DNA of 32,237 nt, taken from assembly GCA_009909065.1 (NCBI GenBank), contig JAAANZ010000012.1, forward strand, positions 1-32,237, read 5' to 3'. The stretch comes from Alphaproteobacteria bacterium. Its GTDB lineage: Bacteria > Pseudomonadota > Alphaproteobacteria > Caulobacterales > Hyphomonadaceae. A program made the translations under genes and the position numbers. Below are positions 9,878-20,354 of this stretch, in pieces. The notes beneath the pieces are model-generated. The model did not search any database, was not told the origin of the DNA, and worked only from the letters and a program-made list of their open reading frames with translations. Positions within the stretch are counted from its first letter, which is position 1. Each line of letters begins with the position of its first letter.

Positions 9878-11154
9878 ATGGCTTCGTCTGCCAGACCCTT
9901 CGGCGCGCTTGAACGGGCGCTGGCCTGGCGCTATGTCCGCGCGCGGCGCGAGCATGGCGGCCTTTCGATCACGGCTATCCTGTCCTTTGCGGGCATTGCC
10001 CTGGCGGTCTGGGCACTGATCGTGATCATGTCGATCATGGCCGGCTTCCGCGCCACGCTGCTCGATGCGCTGCTCGGCGGGCAGCCGCATGTCATCGTCT
10101 CGGTTCAGGACATGCCGGCTGAAGAGGCGGACCGGCTGGTCACCCGGATCGAGCGCGTGGCAGGCGTTGAGGGCGCGTTTCCCTATATCCAGGAACAGGT
10201 TCTCGCGACGAATTCGGGCATCGCCTCGGGTGGCGCACTGGTCAAGGGCATCACCATGAAGGAATTCAATGCGCTGGACTTTCTCGAGGAGGGCGCCGCC
10301 GAGCGCGCCCGCGAAGCCGGTTTCGGCGAGGGACGCAATGGCGGCGACGTGATCATGATGGGCGCCTTTCTGGCGAGCGATCTGAGGCTGCGTCCGGGTG
10401 ACGAGGTGCGCCTGATTTCCACCGAGACAAATGCCACGCCCTTCGCGAGCACCCCGCGGAACAAGACTTATACGGTCGGCGCATTGTTTCGTACCGGCAG
10501 TGTCGAACTCGACCGCATCTATATCATGATGCCGATGGAGCAGTCGCAGGTCTTCTTCAAGAAACAGGGGCGCTATGAATCCATAGATGTGCGTCTGAGC
10601 GATCCGATGGCCACGCAAGCGGCGATGCGCCGGATCGACATGGCTTTGGACAGGCCGGTCTACATGTATGACTGGAAAGCCCAGCGCGCGCAGTATTTCA
10701 ACGCGCTGAATGTCGAGCGCAACATGATGCGCCTGGTCATGATGGTGCTGGTCGCCATCACCGCGATGAACATCATTTCCGGCGTTCTCATGCTCGTGAA
10801 GAACAAGACGCGCGATATCGCCATACTGCGCACCATCGGCGCCTCGCGCGGGGCGATGATGCGTGTCTTCCTGATGATCGGCGGGGCCCTCGGCCTGGCC
10901 GGCGCGCTGGTCGGCATGGTGCTGGGCGTTGTGACCGTCATCAATATTCCGAATATCGAATGGGCGCTGGCCCAGGTCGGCGTGACCATTTTCGACCCGG
11001 ACACCTATGGACTCGAAGGCCTGCCGGCGCGGCTGTCGGCGGTGGAAGTTTTCGGCTCGGCGGTCTGGGCTGTTGTCGTCTCGGTGCTGGTCACGCTCTG
11101 GCCGGCCTGGCGCGGGGCCGATATCGACCCGGTCGAAGCGCTGAGGTTCGAGTG

Positions 11155-11155
<1 letters not shown>
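9878..11155 (+). CDS. lolC: LolC/LolE-type lipoprotein-releasing ABC transporter permease
   Basis: This is the permease of the complex that extracts lipoproteins from the inner membrane for delivery to the outer membrane. It has the MacB/FtsX-type layout: one N-terminal helix (about residues 30-55), a large periplasmic domain, then three C-terminal helices, with NKTRDIAILRTIGASR as the coupling region before helix 3 and DPVEALRFE at the end. Length is 425 residues from ATG 9878. A TTG at 9866 overlapping the proS stop (TTGA) would add four residues and cannot be excluded. lolD follows with a one-base overlap. No second permease gene lies nearby, so this protein may work as a homodimer, as proposed for single-permease (LolF-type) systems. 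Confidence 0.93.
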
Positions 11156-11856
<701 letters not shown>

Positions 11857-11989
11857 CCGGCGCTGAAAAGGCTGTGGAAGAGGCGGGGATACCGGCTTTC
11901 GCTCAGGAACAAAAACGATACATTCAATCTGAGGAGTTGGGCAAGAGAGGCCGGAAAGGGCAACATGCGCGCGAGGAGGCCGAACCCCC
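11857..11989 (+). other. Intergenic region before dnaE
   Basis: This 133 nt spacer separates lolD from dnaE. It is less GC-rich around 11905-11935, where an AACAAAAACGATACATTC stretch could hold a promoter -10 element, but no convincing -35 partner at normal spacing is visible. A GAGGAGG purine run at 11972-11978 lies about 11 nt before the dnaE ATG and may be its ribosome binding site. No terminator-like hairpin with a T run was found. Confidence 0.4.
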
Positions 11990-14900
11990 ATGACTGATTC
12001 GCCGTTTATCCATCTTGGTGTGCGTTCAAGCTATTCCTTGCTGGAAAGCATGATCGCGCCCGATGCGTTGGCCGGTTGGGCGGTGGAACAGGAGATGCCC
12101 GCGCTGGCGGTCAGCGATCACAACAATCTTTTCGGCGCACTGGAACTCTCCGAATTGCTGTCCGGCAAGGGGATCCAGCCGATCATGGCCTGCTGTTTCG
12201 ACCTTGAGGGCCAGCAGCCGCGCGATCCGGTTTCGCGGATCAGCCTCTATGCCCAGAATGAAACCGGCTACCGCCGGCTGATGGAATTGTCCTCGCGGGC
12301 CTATCTCGAGGCCGACAATGGCGAGCCACGCCTGAAGCGTGACTGGCTGGCCGAGCATACCGACGGGCTCATCCTGCTGACGGGGGGCAGTGAAGGGCGG
12401 GCTGGCCAGCTGGCGGCGCGTGAAAAACTGGACGAGGCGCGCGCGGAGCTGGAATGGCTGGCGGCGGCCTATCCCGGCCGTTGTTATGTCGAGATCACGC
12501 GCCACGGAACGCCTCAGGAGGCGGCCAGCGAGCCGGGGCTTGTGGATCTGGCCTATGAGATGGGCCTGCCGCTCGTGGCCACGCATGATGCGCGTTTCAT
12601 GAAGCCTTCGGATGCACGCGCGCATGATGCGCTGATCTGTATTTCCCATGGCCGTTATCTGGGCGAAGAGGAGCGCCCGCGGGTGCAGCCCTCGCAATAT
12701 CTCAAATCGGCCGACGAGATGCGCGAGCTGTTTGCCGACCTGCCGGAGGCGATCGCGATGACCGGCGAAATCGCCCAGCGCTGCGCGGTGCGTGCGCGCA
12801 CCCACGCGCCGATCCTGCCGAGTTTTGCCGAAGGCGATGTTTCCGAGCTTGAAGCCCTGCGCGAACAGGCCATGCGCGGGCTGCAGGCGCGCCTCGATGA
12901 GGTTCCCCGTCTCTATGCCCCGCGCGAGGAGTATTTCAAACGCCTCGAGCATGAACTCGGCATTATCGGCAATATGGGGTTCCCGGGCTATTTCCTGATC
13001 GTGTCGGACTTTATCCGATGGGCGAAGGACCAGGGCATTCCGGTGGGGCCGGGGCGGGGCTCGGGCGCGGGCTCGCTGGTGGCCTGGTCGCTGCTGATCA
13101 CCGATCTCGACCCGTTGCGTTTCGATCTCCTGTTCGAGCGTTTCCTCAATCCCGAACGCGTCTCGATGCCCGATTTCGATATCGATTTCTGCCAGGAACG
13201 GCGCGGTGAAGTGATCCGCTATGTGCGCGACAAGTATGGCGCCGACAGCGTGGCCATGATCATCACCTTTGGTACGCTGCAGGCCAAGGCGGTTGTGCGT
13301 GATGTGGGCCGGGTCATGCAGATGCCCTATGGTCAGGTCGATCGCCTGGCCAAGCTCATCCCGTTCAACCCGGCCAATCCGCCGAAATTGCGCGAGGCGA
13401 TCGATAACGAGCCGAAATTCGATGAAGAGATCGAGAATGACGAGCGGGTCGGCGAACTTCTGGAGATTGCGCTGCAGCTGGAAGGGCTCTACCGCTCGGC
13501 CGGCACTCATGCGGCCGGTGTGGTGATTGCCGACCGGCCACTGACCCAGATCGCCCCGCTTTACAATGACCCGCGCGCCGACCTGCCGGCCACTCAGTTC
13601 AACATGAAATGGGCCGAGCTCGGGGGGCTGGTGAAGTTCGACTTTCTCGGGCTGAAGACGCTGACGGTGATCCAGCGCGCGCTCGATTTCATTCGCCGTG
13701 ACGGGCGTGATGTCGGTCCGGAATGGTCGAGCTTCGATGACGCACCAACCTATGAATTGTTGGCGTCCGGTGACACGCTCGGCGTTTTCCAGCTGGAGGG
13801 TGCCGGTATGCGTGACACGCTGCGCAAGGTGCGCCCCGGCAATATCGAGGATGTGATCGCCATCATTTCACTCTACCGGCCCGGGCCGATGGACAATATC
13901 CCGGTCTATGTCCAGGGCAAGGAAGACCCCGCCACGATCACCTATGACCATCCCGACCTCAAACCGATCCTGGAGCCGACCTATGGCGTGCCCGTGTATC
14001 AGGAGCAGGTGATGCGGATGGCGCAGGAAATCGCCGGCTATTCGCTGGGTGAAGCCGACCTGTTGCGCCGGGCCATGGGCAAGAAGAAGCAGGAGGAAAT
14101 GGACAAGCAGCGGGTGCGCTTCGTCGAGGGCGCGGCCGAGTTGAAAGGCATTTCGGCGGATCTTGCCAATTCGATTTTCGACACGATGGCGAAATTCGCC
14201 GGTTATGGTTTCAACAAGTCCCACGCGGCGGCCTATGCCGTGATCGGCTATCATACCGCTTACCTGAAACACCATTTCCCGGTCGAGTTTCTCGCCGCAT
14301 CAATGAGCCTCGACATCCACAATACGGACAAGCTCGCCGCTTTCTTCCAGGAAGCGCGGCGACTCGGGATCGAGGTTCGCCCCCCGGACATCAATGCCAG
14401 TCAGGCCGATTTCGATGTCCGCGACGGCGCCATCATCTATGCGCTCGGCGCGCTCAAGGGCGTGGGCATGGAAGCCATGCGCCATGTCGAGGCGCTTCGC
14501 GCTGACGCCGGAGCGTTTGCCGACCTTCATGACTTCGCCGAACGCGTGGATCCGCGTCATGTCGGCAAGAAGGCGCTGGAACAGCTGGCGAGGGCGGGAG
14601 CGTTCGACGCACTGGAGCCCAACAGGGCGCGTGCCCTTGCCGCGGCGCCGGCGCTTGCGGCGATTGCCGCAAGTGCCGCAGAGGACCGGGCCGGAGGGCA
14701 GGGCGGTCTGTTTGGCGATTGTGAACCGGCCGCCCGGGCCCCGCTTCCCGGCGCCCGGAGCTGGAACATGCAGACACGGCTTGACGAGGAGTTCGCCGCG
14801 ACCGGTTTCTACCTGTCGGGCCATCCGCTCGATGACCTCTTGGAATCGATAGACCGTTCCCGTGTGACCCTGGCGATGGAAATCCGGGGGCGCGCCGAGG

Positions 14901-15403
14901 ATGGCCGGGCGCTTGAACTGGTGGGCATCGTGCGCGCGCGTGTCGAGAAGCCGGCCAAGCGCGGCGGCAAATTCGCCTTCCTCACCCTGTCGGACCCGAC
15001 GGGCGAGGTCGAGCTCATGGTCTATCCCGAGACGCTGAGCGAGACGCGTGACAAGCTCGAGCCGGGCGCTGCGGTCTCGGTTACCGCCAGTGTGCGCCGG
15101 CAGGGCGATGAAATCCGGCTCGCGGCAGAGATCGTCAAGCCGATTGCGACAGCCCGGCTTGCGCGCCATTCGGCGGGATTGCGTGTTCGCCTGGGGCCGG
15201 GCGCGGACCCGGGAGAACTCGCCGGCATCGCCGAACTCCTGGCCGCGCGCCAGTGCAGCGATCGCGGCGACATACTCGTGGAGCTGCCTCTGGAGACGGG
15301 CGAGTTGGTCACGCTCAGGCTTCCGGCGCGGTATGCCACGGATGTCGGCGCGATGCAGGCGCTCAAGAGCGCGCCCGGCGTTGACCGGGTCGTGGCGGCC
15401 TGA
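11990..15403 (+). CDS. dnaE: DNA polymerase III subunit alpha (replicative polymerase)
   Basis: This is the chromosomal replicative polymerase. Domains in the 1137 residues: N-terminal PHP domain (about 5-280), palm, thumb and fingers (about 285-830), internal beta-clamp motif QGGLFG beginning at Q904, and an OB-fold domain (about 960-1045). The three catalytic aspartates are in PDFDIDF (D397, D399) and KFDFLGL (D551). Helix-hairpin-helix type residues lie around the YALGALKGVG segment. The PHP domain is degenerate: its opening motif reads HLGVRSSYS, so both histidines of the metal-binding HxH are replaced (G10, R12), although D43-H44 is kept. This fits the loss of PHP nuclease activity common in proteobacteria that use a separate DnaQ. 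It is the DnaE1 type, not the error-prone DnaE2. Confidence 0.98.
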   Translation: MTDSPFIHLGVRSSYSLLESMIAPDALAGWAVEQEMPALAVSDHNNLFGALELSELLSGKGIQPIMACCFDLEGQQPRDPVSRISLYAQNETGYRRLMELSSRAYLEADNGEPRLKRDWLAEHTDGLILLTGGSEGRAGQLAAREKLDEARAELEWLAAAYPGRCYVEITRHGTPQEAASEPGLVDLAYEMGLPLVATHDARFMKPSDARAHDALICISHGRYLGEEERPRVQPSQYLKSADEMRELFADLPEAIAMTGEIAQRCAVRARTHAPILPSFAEGDVSELEALREQAMRGLQARLDEVPRLYAPREEYFKRLEHELGIIGNMGFPGYFLIVSDFIRWAKDQGIPVGPGRGSGAGSLVAWSLLITDLDPLRFDLLFERFLNPERVSMPDFDIDFCQERRGEVIRYVRDKYGADSVAMIITFGTLQAKAVVRDVGRVMQMPYGQVDRLAKLIPFNPANPPKLREAIDNEPKFDEEIENDERVGELLEIALQLEGLYRSAGTHAAGVVIADRPLTQIAPLYNDPRADLPATQFNMKWAELGGLVKFDFLGLKTLTVIQRALDFIRRDGRDVGPEWSSFDDAPTYELLASGDTLGVFQLEGAGMRDTLRKVRPGNIEDVIAIISLYRPGPMDNIPVYVQGKEDPATITYDHPDLKPILEPTYGVPVYQEQVMRMAQEIAGYSLGEADLLRRAMGKKKQEEMDKQRVRFVEGAAELKGISADLANSIFDTMAKFAGYGFNKSHAAAYAVIGYHTAYLKHHFPVEFLAASMSLDIHNTDKLAAFFQEARRLGIEVRPPDINASQADFDVRDGAIIYALGALKGVGMEAMRHVEALRADAGAFADLHDFAERVDPRHVGKKALEQLARAGAFDALEPNRARALAAAPALAAIAASAAEDRAGGQGGLFGDCEPAARAPLPGARSWNMQTRLDEEFAATGFYLSGHPLDDLLESIDRSRVTLAMEIRGRAEDGRALELVGIVRARVEKPAKRGGKFAFLTLSDPTGEVELMVYPETLSETRDKLEPGAAVSVTASVRRQGDEIRLAAEIVKPIATARLARHSAGLRVRLGPGADPGELAGIAELLAARQCSDRGDILVELPLETGELVTLRLPARYATDVGAMQALKSAPGVDRVVAA

Positions 15404-15429
15404 GGCGTTTCAGGGCTTGATGCGGGCGG

Positions 15430-15457
15430 TTGCTTCAAGGGCGAAAATGTGTATAGC
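15430..15457 (+). promoter_or_regulatory. Candidate sigma-70-type promoter for rpsB-tsf
   Basis: TTGCTT (15430-15435) and TATAGC (15452-15457) are separated by 16 nt, in the 155 nt spacer between dnaE and rpsB. The -35 keeps the TTG core and the -10 keeps the TATA start, and the intervening stretch is locally A-rich. A start site near 15463 would give a leader of roughly 95 nt. The position is right for an rpsB promoter, but this is pattern matching only. Confidence 0.5.
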
Positions 15458-15495
15458 CCCCTCCCTCAACCCCCTCGCACGGGCGCATCCGGTGC

Positions 15496-15518
15496 GGGCA
15501 TTCCGGCGAAGAATGCCC
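15496..15518 (+). promoter_or_regulatory. Hairpin in the rpsB 5' leader
   Basis: GGGCATTC and GAATGCCC form a perfect 8 bp stem around a 7 nt loop (CGGCGAA), ending 40 nt before the rpsB ATG. There is no T run after it, so it is not a classical terminator. A structured leader at this place could be the site where ribosomal protein S2 regulates its own mRNA, as happens in E. coli, but the structure here is not one I recognise. Confidence 0.4.
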
Positions 15519-15558
15519 CGTTCCGTCCGTGCAGGCCAACCGGATGAGGACAAGAATA

Positions 15559-16422
15559 ATGGCCCTACCTGAATTCACCATGCGCCAGCTTCTGGAAGCC
15601 GGCGTTCATTTCGGACACCAGACGCATCGCTGGAACCCGAAAATGCGCCAGTTCATCTATGGCGAACGCTCGAATATTCACATTCTCGATTTGTCCAAGA
15701 CCGTCCCGCTTTTGCACCAGGCTCTGGTTCAGGTGCGCGACACGGTCAGCAAAGGCGGGCGGATCCTTTTCGTCGGCACGAAACGTCAGGCGGCCGAGCC
15801 GATTGCAGAGGCGGCTGAGCGCTGCGCCCAGTATTACATGAACCATCGCTGGCTCGGCGGCACGCTGACCAATTGGGAGACCGTTTCGCATTCGATCAAG
15901 CGCTTCAAGGAACTTGATGCCATGTTCGAGAGCGGCGGCGGCGAAGGCCTGACCAAGAAGGAGCTGCTGAATCTCGAGCGTGAGCGCGAGAAGTTGCAGC
16001 GCGCGCTCGGGGGCATTGCCAATATGGGTGGCTTGCCGGATCTCATGTTCGTCATCGACACGAACAAGGAAGCCATCGCGGTCAAGGAAGCGCGCAAGCT
16101 CGGCATTCCGGTCGTCGCGGTGGTCGATACCAATTGCGACCCGGACCTGGTCAACTTCCCGTTTCCCGGAAATGACGACGCCGCGCGCGCGATCTCGCTT
16201 TACTGCAACCTGGTCGCCGATGCCGTGATGGATGGTCTCGCCGAATCGACGGCCGATCTCGGAATGGATCTTGGCGAACTGGAAGATGTCGGCGAACTCG
16301 CCGAAGCGGACATCGCCGCGGTTGACGCGCCGGGCGAGACCGGCGAGAGCGGTGGCGAAGTCACTGAGACCGGCGAACCGGCTGCGGCGGAAGATGCGGC
16401 CACGTCCGGCCCGACCGGCTGA
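15559..16422 (+). CDS. rpsB: 30S ribosomal protein S2 with acidic C-terminal extension
   Basis: S2 is a small-subunit ribosomal protein needed for S1 binding. The body is canonical: [19 protein letters not shown] near the start, [23 protein letters not shown] and the [17 protein letters not shown] strand. The open frame runs from GTG 15529, but all family members begin close to M-A-L-P-E-F-T-M, so ATG 15559 was chosen (287 residues). Residues from about 230 on are a Glu/Ala/Gly/Thr-rich acidic tail of about 58 residues that E. coli S2 (241 residues) does not have; similar tails occur in some alphaproteobacteria. tsf follows after 38 nt, the usual pair. Confidence 0.97.
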   Translation: MALPEFTMRQLLEAGVHFGHQTHRWNPKMRQFIYGERSNIHILDLSKTVPLLHQALVQVRDTVSKGGRILFVGTKRQAAEPIAEAAERCAQYYMNHRWLGGTLTNWETVSHSIKRFKELDAMFESGGGEGLTKKELLNLEREREKLQRALGGIANMGGLPDLMFVIDTNKEAIAVKEARKLGIPVVAVVDTNCDPDLVNFPFPGNDDAARAISLYCNLVADAVMDGLAESTADLGMDLGELEDVGELAEADIAAVDAPGETGESGGEVTETGEPAAAEDAATSGPTG

Positions 16423-16460
16423 CGCGACCGACCAACAAAGACCTGAAGGGATAACGAGTC

Positions 16461-17369
16461 ATGGCTCAGATCACAGCCGCTCTCGTCAAGGAACTGCGTG
16501 AAAAGACCGGCGCGGGCATGATGGATGCCAAGAAGGCGCTGGTCGAGAGCGACGGCGACATGGAAGCCGCGGTTGACTGGCTGCGCGCGAAAGGCCTGTC
16601 AAAGGCCGCCAAGAAATCCGGCCGAACCGCGGCTGACGGGCTGGTCGCCGTTGCCATTTCGCCGGATGGAAAATCCGGTGCGGTCGTCGAACTGAACGCC
16701 GAAACCGATTTCGTGGCGCGCAATGCGGAATTCCAGTCCGCACTTTCGGGTATCGCCCACAACGCGCTGGAAACCGATGGCTCGGTCGAGGCGCTCAAGG
16801 CGGCGCCGGCCCCGCAGGGCGAGGGAACGGTCGACGACATGATCAAGGCGCTGGTCGGCAAGATCGGCGAGAACATGACGCTGCGCCGCAGTGAAAAGCT
16901 TGTCGCGCAGGGCGCGGTGGCTTCCTATGTTCACAATGCCGAAGCCGATGGCATGGGCAAGGTCGGTGTCCTGGTTGCGCTCGATGGTTCCGGCGATGAA
17001 CTGGCGGAGACGGGCCGCAAGGTGGCGATGCATATTGCGGCGACGGCCCCGGCCTCCGCGACGGTAGACGATCTCGATGCGGCCCTGGTCGAGCGTGAGC
17101 GCACCGTGCTGACCGACGAGGCCAAGGAAAGCGGAAAGCCGGACAATGTCATCGAAAAGATGATCGAAGGGCGCATGAAGAAGTTCTACAAGGAAGTGGT
17201 CCTGGTCGAGCAGCCTTTCGTCATGGATCCGGATATGACCGTCGGCAAATTCCTTGAGGACAATGGCGCCGAACTGAAGGGCTTTGTCCGCTTCGCCCTC
17301 GGTGAGGGGCTGGACAAGGGTGAAGATGATTTTGCCGCCGAGGTCGAGGCGCTCTCGAAGGGCGGCTGA
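16461..17369 (+). CDS. tsf: Translation elongation factor Ts
   Basis: EF-Ts is the nucleotide exchange factor that recycles EF-Tu from GDP to GTP form. The N-terminal UBA-like domain carries [16 protein letters not shown] and the WLRAKGL end, followed by the core motif [14 protein letters not shown] that contacts EF-Tu. The C-terminal part contains [15 protein letters not shown] and [12 protein letters not shown], as in typical 280-310 residue proteins; this one has 302. It starts 38 nt after rpsB behind GAAGGGATAACGAGTC and is probably cotranscribed with it. Confidence 0.97.
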   Translation: MAQITAALVKELREKTGAGMMDAKKALVESDGDMEAAVDWLRAKGLSKAAKKSGRTAADGLVAVAISPDGKSGAVVELNAETDFVARNAEFQSALSGIAHNALETDGSVEALKAAPAPQGEGTVDDMIKALVGKIGENMTLRRSEKLVAQGAVASYVHNAEADGMGKVGVLVALDGSGDELAETGRKVAMHIAATAPASATVDDLDAALVERERTVLTDEAKESGKPDNVIEKMIEGRMKKFYKEVVLVEQPFVMDPDMTVGKFLEDNGAELKGFVRFALGEGLDKGEDDFAAEVEALSKGG

Positions 17370-17472
17370 CACAGAGCTTCGCCACAGCGAGAATCGCCCG
17401 GATTTGCGCGCCAGCCCATGACAGGCTACCGGGAATCCGTTAGGGCAGGAAAAATTCTTCTGGAGCCCTGAA
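17370..17472 (+). other. Intergenic region between tsf and pyrH
   Basis: This 103 nt spacer may hold a weak promoter: TTGCGC (17404-17409), then GCTACC after about 16 nt, resembling the Caulobacter-type housekeeping pattern. AGGGC (17442-17446) and GCCCT (17465-17469) could pair around the sequence just before pyrH, with the likely ribosome binding GGAG (17462-17465) at the edge of the stem. Both are suggestions only. No terminator with a T run is visible. Confidence 0.3.
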
Positions 17473-18231
17473 ATGCACGCCCCTGAAAACCTGCCCGACG
17501 AGGCACTCGTCTACAAGCGTGTGCTGCTCAAGCTCTCGGGTGAGGCCCTTATGGGCAGCCAGAGCTTCGGGATCGACATGGCCGTCTGCCAGGCGTTTGC
17601 GCGGGAAATCCGCGTGGCCCAGGAAACCGGCTCCGAGATCTGCCTCGTCATTGGCGGGGGGAATATTTTTCGGGGCCTGGCGGGAGCCGCGCAGGGCATG
17701 GACAGGGCCCAGGCGGACAGTATGGGCATGCTGGCGACGGTGATGAATGCGCTGGCCCTTCAGGGCGCGCTGGAGAATTTCGGGATCGAGACGCGGGTCC
17801 AGTCGGCCATTCCCATGGAATCGGTCTGCGAGCCTTATATCCGCCGGCGGGCGATCCGGCACATGGAGAAGGGACGGATTGTCATCTTTGCCGCCGGTAC
17901 CGGGAACCCCTTCTTTACAACCGACACCGGAGCGGCGCTGCGCGCGGCCGAGATGGGTTGTGATGCGATGCTCAAGGGGACACAGGTCGATGGGGTCTAT
18001 TCGGCCGACCCGAAAACCGATGCCGGCGCCACGCGATATGAGCATCTGGGCTATCAGGACGTCCTGGCGCGCGATCTTCGGGTGATGGACGCGTCAGCGG
18101 TCAGCCTGATGCGCGACACGAATATCCCGATTGTCGTGTTTTCCCTTCACCAGGAGGGGGCATTCAGGGATATTCTGTATGGACGCGGAACCTATACTGT
18201 AATCTCGAACGAGAAGAAGGTTGGCTCATGA
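17473..18231 (+). CDS. pyrH: UMP kinase
   Basis: PyrH phosphorylates UMP to UDP for RNA, DNA and UDP-sugar synthesis, including the UDP-GlcNAc used by the lpx genes downstream. It belongs to the amino acid kinase fold. Visible motifs in the 252 residues are KLSGEALMG near the N terminus, the glycine-rich IGGGNIFRG loop, the [17 protein letters not shown] segment and the C-terminal MDASAVSL region. It starts the closely packed run toward lpxB, and its last codons overlap frr as ATGA, so the two are likely coupled. Confidence 0.97.
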   Translation: MHAPENLPDEALVYKRVLLKLSGEALMGSQSFGIDMAVCQAFAREIRVAQETGSEICLVIGGGNIFRGLAGAAQGMDRAQADSMGMLATVMNALALQGALENFGIETRVQSAIPMESVCEPYIRRRAIRHMEKGRIVIFAAGTGNPFFTTDTGAALRAAEMGCDAMLKGTQVDGVYSADPKTDAGATRYEHLGYQDVLARDLRVMDASAVSLMRDTNIPIVVFSLHQEGAFRDILYGRGTYTVISNEKKVGS

Positions 18232-18782
18232 GTTTTGACTTGAAGGATCTCGAGCGGCGCATGGACGGCGCCCTGAACTCGCTTTCGCAGGAATTCGGGG
18301 GCTTGCGTACGGGCCGGGCCTCCGTGAACCTCCTGGATTCGGTGATGGTGCCGGCTTATGGCGCATCGATGCCGCTCAACCAGGTCGCCTCGATTTCGGT
18401 TCCGGAATCGCGCATGCTCTCGGTCAATATCTGGGACAAACAGGTGGTCGCTGCCGCCGACAAGGCCATCCGCGAGTCCGGGCTCGGGCTCAATCCGGTC
18501 GTTGACGGGACGAACCTGCGCATCCCGATCCCGCCACTGAACGAGGAGCGGCGCACCGAGCTGACGAAGATCGCCGGCAAGTATGCCGAGTCGGCTCGAG
18601 TGGCCGTGCGCAATGTCCGTCGCGACGGCATGGACCAGCTCAAGAAGATGGAAAAGGACGGCGAGATCAGCGAGGACGAACAGCGCGATCTGTCCGAGAA
18701 GGTCCAGAAGCTGACGGATGATCATATCAAGCGGATCGACGAGTCGCTGAAGGCCAAGGAAGAGGAGATCATGCAGGTCTGA
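18228..18782 (+). CDS. frr: Ribosome recycling factor
   Basis: RRF dismantles the post-termination ribosome together with EF-G. The 184-residue protein has the expected length and the tRNA-like three-helix bundle plus small beta domain. Characteristic stretches are [12 protein letters not shown], the hinge region [19 protein letters not shown]-equivalent [14 protein letters not shown] and the basic helix [19 protein letters not shown]. It overlaps pyrH by 4 nt and uppS by 1 nt. The tsf-pyrH-frr-uppS-cdsA-dxr order is a classic bacterial arrangement. Confidence 0.97.
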   Translation: MSFDLKDLERRMDGALNSLSQEFGGLRTGRASVNLLDSVMVPAYGASMPLNQVASISVPESRMLSVNIWDKQVVAAADKAIRESGLGLNPVVDGTNLRIPIPPLNEERRTELTKIAGKYAESARVAVRNVRRDGMDQLKKMEKDGEISEDEQRDLSEKVQKLTDDHIKRIDESLKAKEEEIMQV

Positions 18783-19543
18783 TGGCCATGAAAGCTGCCA
18801 CCAGCCCCGCGGCCCGTTCAGGCGGCGGCGATGACGTGCCGAACCATGTCGCGATCATCATGGATGGCAACGGCCGCTGGGCTGCGGCGAGGGGGCTGCC
18901 GCGCGGGGCAGGACATGAGCGCGGCGTTGAGGCCCTGCGCCGAACTGTCGAGGCCGCTGGCGATCTCGGCATTTCCTACCTGACTGTCTATTCCTTCTCG
19001 ACCGAGAACTGGCGGCGCCCGGCCGAGGAAGTGAATGCGCTTTTCGGCCTTTTGCGGGCCTATGTCCGCCGCGATCTCGATCGCCTCAGGGACAAGGGCG
19101 TGCGTATCCGTATCATCGGCGAGCGCGAGAGTTTGCCGGCAGACCTGCAGGAACTCGTCCAACGCGCCGAGCGCGAGACAGCGGAAAACAGCGATTTTCA
19201 CCTGACGGTGGCCTTCAATTATGGAGGTCGCGACGAGATCGTGCGCGCGGCCCGCAGGCTTGCCCAGGATGTGATCGATGGCCGGCTGATGCCGGGACAG
19301 ATCGATGAGGCGGGCTTTGCCGGCAAGCTCGACACTGCCGGCCTGCCGGACCCCGACCTGCTCATTCGCACAAGCGGCGAGCAGCGCACGAGCAATTTTC
19401 TGCCCTGGCAGTGCGCTTATGCCGAAATCGTTTTCGCCAATCCCCTTTGGCCCGATTTCGGCGGAGTGGCTCTGCGCGAAGCGGTCGACGACTACAGGGC
19501 GCGAGAACGTCGCTTTGGCGATGTCGCACCAAAGGCAGGATAG
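18782..19543 (+). CDS. uppS: Isoprenyl (undecaprenyl) diphosphate synthase
   Basis: UppS is the cis-prenyltransferase that makes undecaprenyl diphosphate, the lipid carrier for peptidoglycan and other surface sugars. The catalytic aspartate is in [10 protein letters not shown] (D28), followed by [21 protein letters not shown] and the C-terminal [19 protein letters not shown] motif with FANPLWPDF. Length is 253 residues from the ATG overlapping the frr stop; ATG 18788 is a possible second start. The 5' end of some cdsA start choices lies within its last codons. The product chain length cannot be told from sequence by eye. Confidence 0.96.
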   Translation: MAMKAATSPAARSGGGDDVPNHVAIIMDGNGRWAAARGLPRGAGHERGVEALRRTVEAAGDLGISYLTVYSFSTENWRRPAEEVNALFGLLRAYVRRDLDRLRDKGVRIRIIGERESLPADLQELVQRAERETAENSDFHLTVAFNYGGRDEIVRAARRLAQDVIDGRLMPGQIDEAGFAGKLDTAGLPDPDLLIRTSGEQRTSNFLPWQCAYAEIVFANPLWPDFGGVALREAVDDYRARERRFGDVAPKAG

Positions 19544-19544
19544 G

Positions 19545-20351
19545 GTGCCGGTGGCCGCGGCCGGACGCCGGGACAGTCGGGAGCTCGCCCTGCGCCTGGT
19601 CTCGGCAGCCATCCTGATCCCCTTTGCGCTGTATGTCGTGTGGGCCGGGGGTTGGTGGCTGGCGGTGGGGGCGGCCCTCTTCGCCGCGGCCATGGGTCTG
19701 GAATGGAGCCGGATGAGCGGGCATCGTCCGGCCGGGTTGCTGATATTGCCGATTGCCGGGCTCAACCTCCTGGTGCCCGTGATCCGGGTCGAGTTGTTCT
19801 GCGCATGTCTGGTTGCTTCGGCCCTCGTCTTTGCCCTCGCCAACCGGCGCGATGGCGCAATCGCGGCCTTTGGCGTGCTTTATGCGGGCGGGATGCCGTT
19901 CGCGCTCCAGCTCCTGCGTGGCGGGCCGTGGGACGGGCCGGCGGCGGCGCTGATCCTGATGGCAACCGTCTGGGCCTCGGATTCGGCGGCCTATTTTGCG
20001 GGGCGGGGCTTTGGTGGCCCGCCTCTGACAACCGACAGCCCCAACAAGACCTGGAGCGGCGCGATCGGCGCCATCCTTGCCTGCATGTTGTGTGGCCTGA
20101 TCGCGGCGGGCCTGTTGTCTGCCGAAAAACTTGTCTGGGCGGCGGTCGGCGCGGCGGTGTCGGTGGCCGCGCAGCTCGGCGACCTGTTTGAATCACAGAT
20201 CAAGCGGCGTTTCGGCGTGAAGGATGCCGGCGGCCTGGTGCCCGGACATGGCGGCGTGATGGACCGGGTGGACGGTCTTGGCGCGGTATGCATCGTGGCT
20301 GTCACGGTTTTCCTTGCCGCACCGGCGCTCCTAACCCGGCTCGGATTGTAA
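19545..20351 (+). CDS. cdsA: Phosphatidate cytidylyltransferase (CDP-diglyceride synthase)
   Basis: CdsA makes CDP-diacylglycerol from phosphatidic acid and CTP, the branch point of phospholipid synthesis. It is a multi-helix inner membrane protein. The diagnostic C-terminal signature is complete: SQIKRRFGVKDAGGLVPGHG followed by GVMDRVD, and DSAAYFAGR and SPNKTWSGAIGA precede it. The frame is open far upstream inside uppS. GTG 19545 (268 residues) lies just behind the uppS stop and the purine run AGGCAGGA (19533-19540). ATG 19521, inside uppS, and GTG 19551 are alternatives. dxr begins 3 nt after the stop. Confidence 0.93.
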   Translation: MPVAAAGRRDSRELALRLVSAAILIPFALYVVWAGGWWLAVGAALFAAAMGLEWSRMSGHRPAGLLILPIAGLNLLVPVIRVELFCACLVASALVFALANRRDGAIAAFGVLYAGGMPFALQLLRGGPWDGPAAALILMATVWASDSAAYFAGRGFGGPPLTTDSPNKTWSGAIGAILACMLCGLIAAGLLSAEKLVWAAVGAAVSVAAQLGDLFESQIKRRFGVKDAGGLVPGHGGVMDRVDGLGAVCIVAVTVFLAAPALLTRLGL

Positions 20352-20354
20352 GTC

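Noticed and set aside
12026-13510. A 494-residue minus-strand frame opposite dnaE
   Set aside because: It is a shadow of the dnaE codon pattern; no recognisable domain and no start context.
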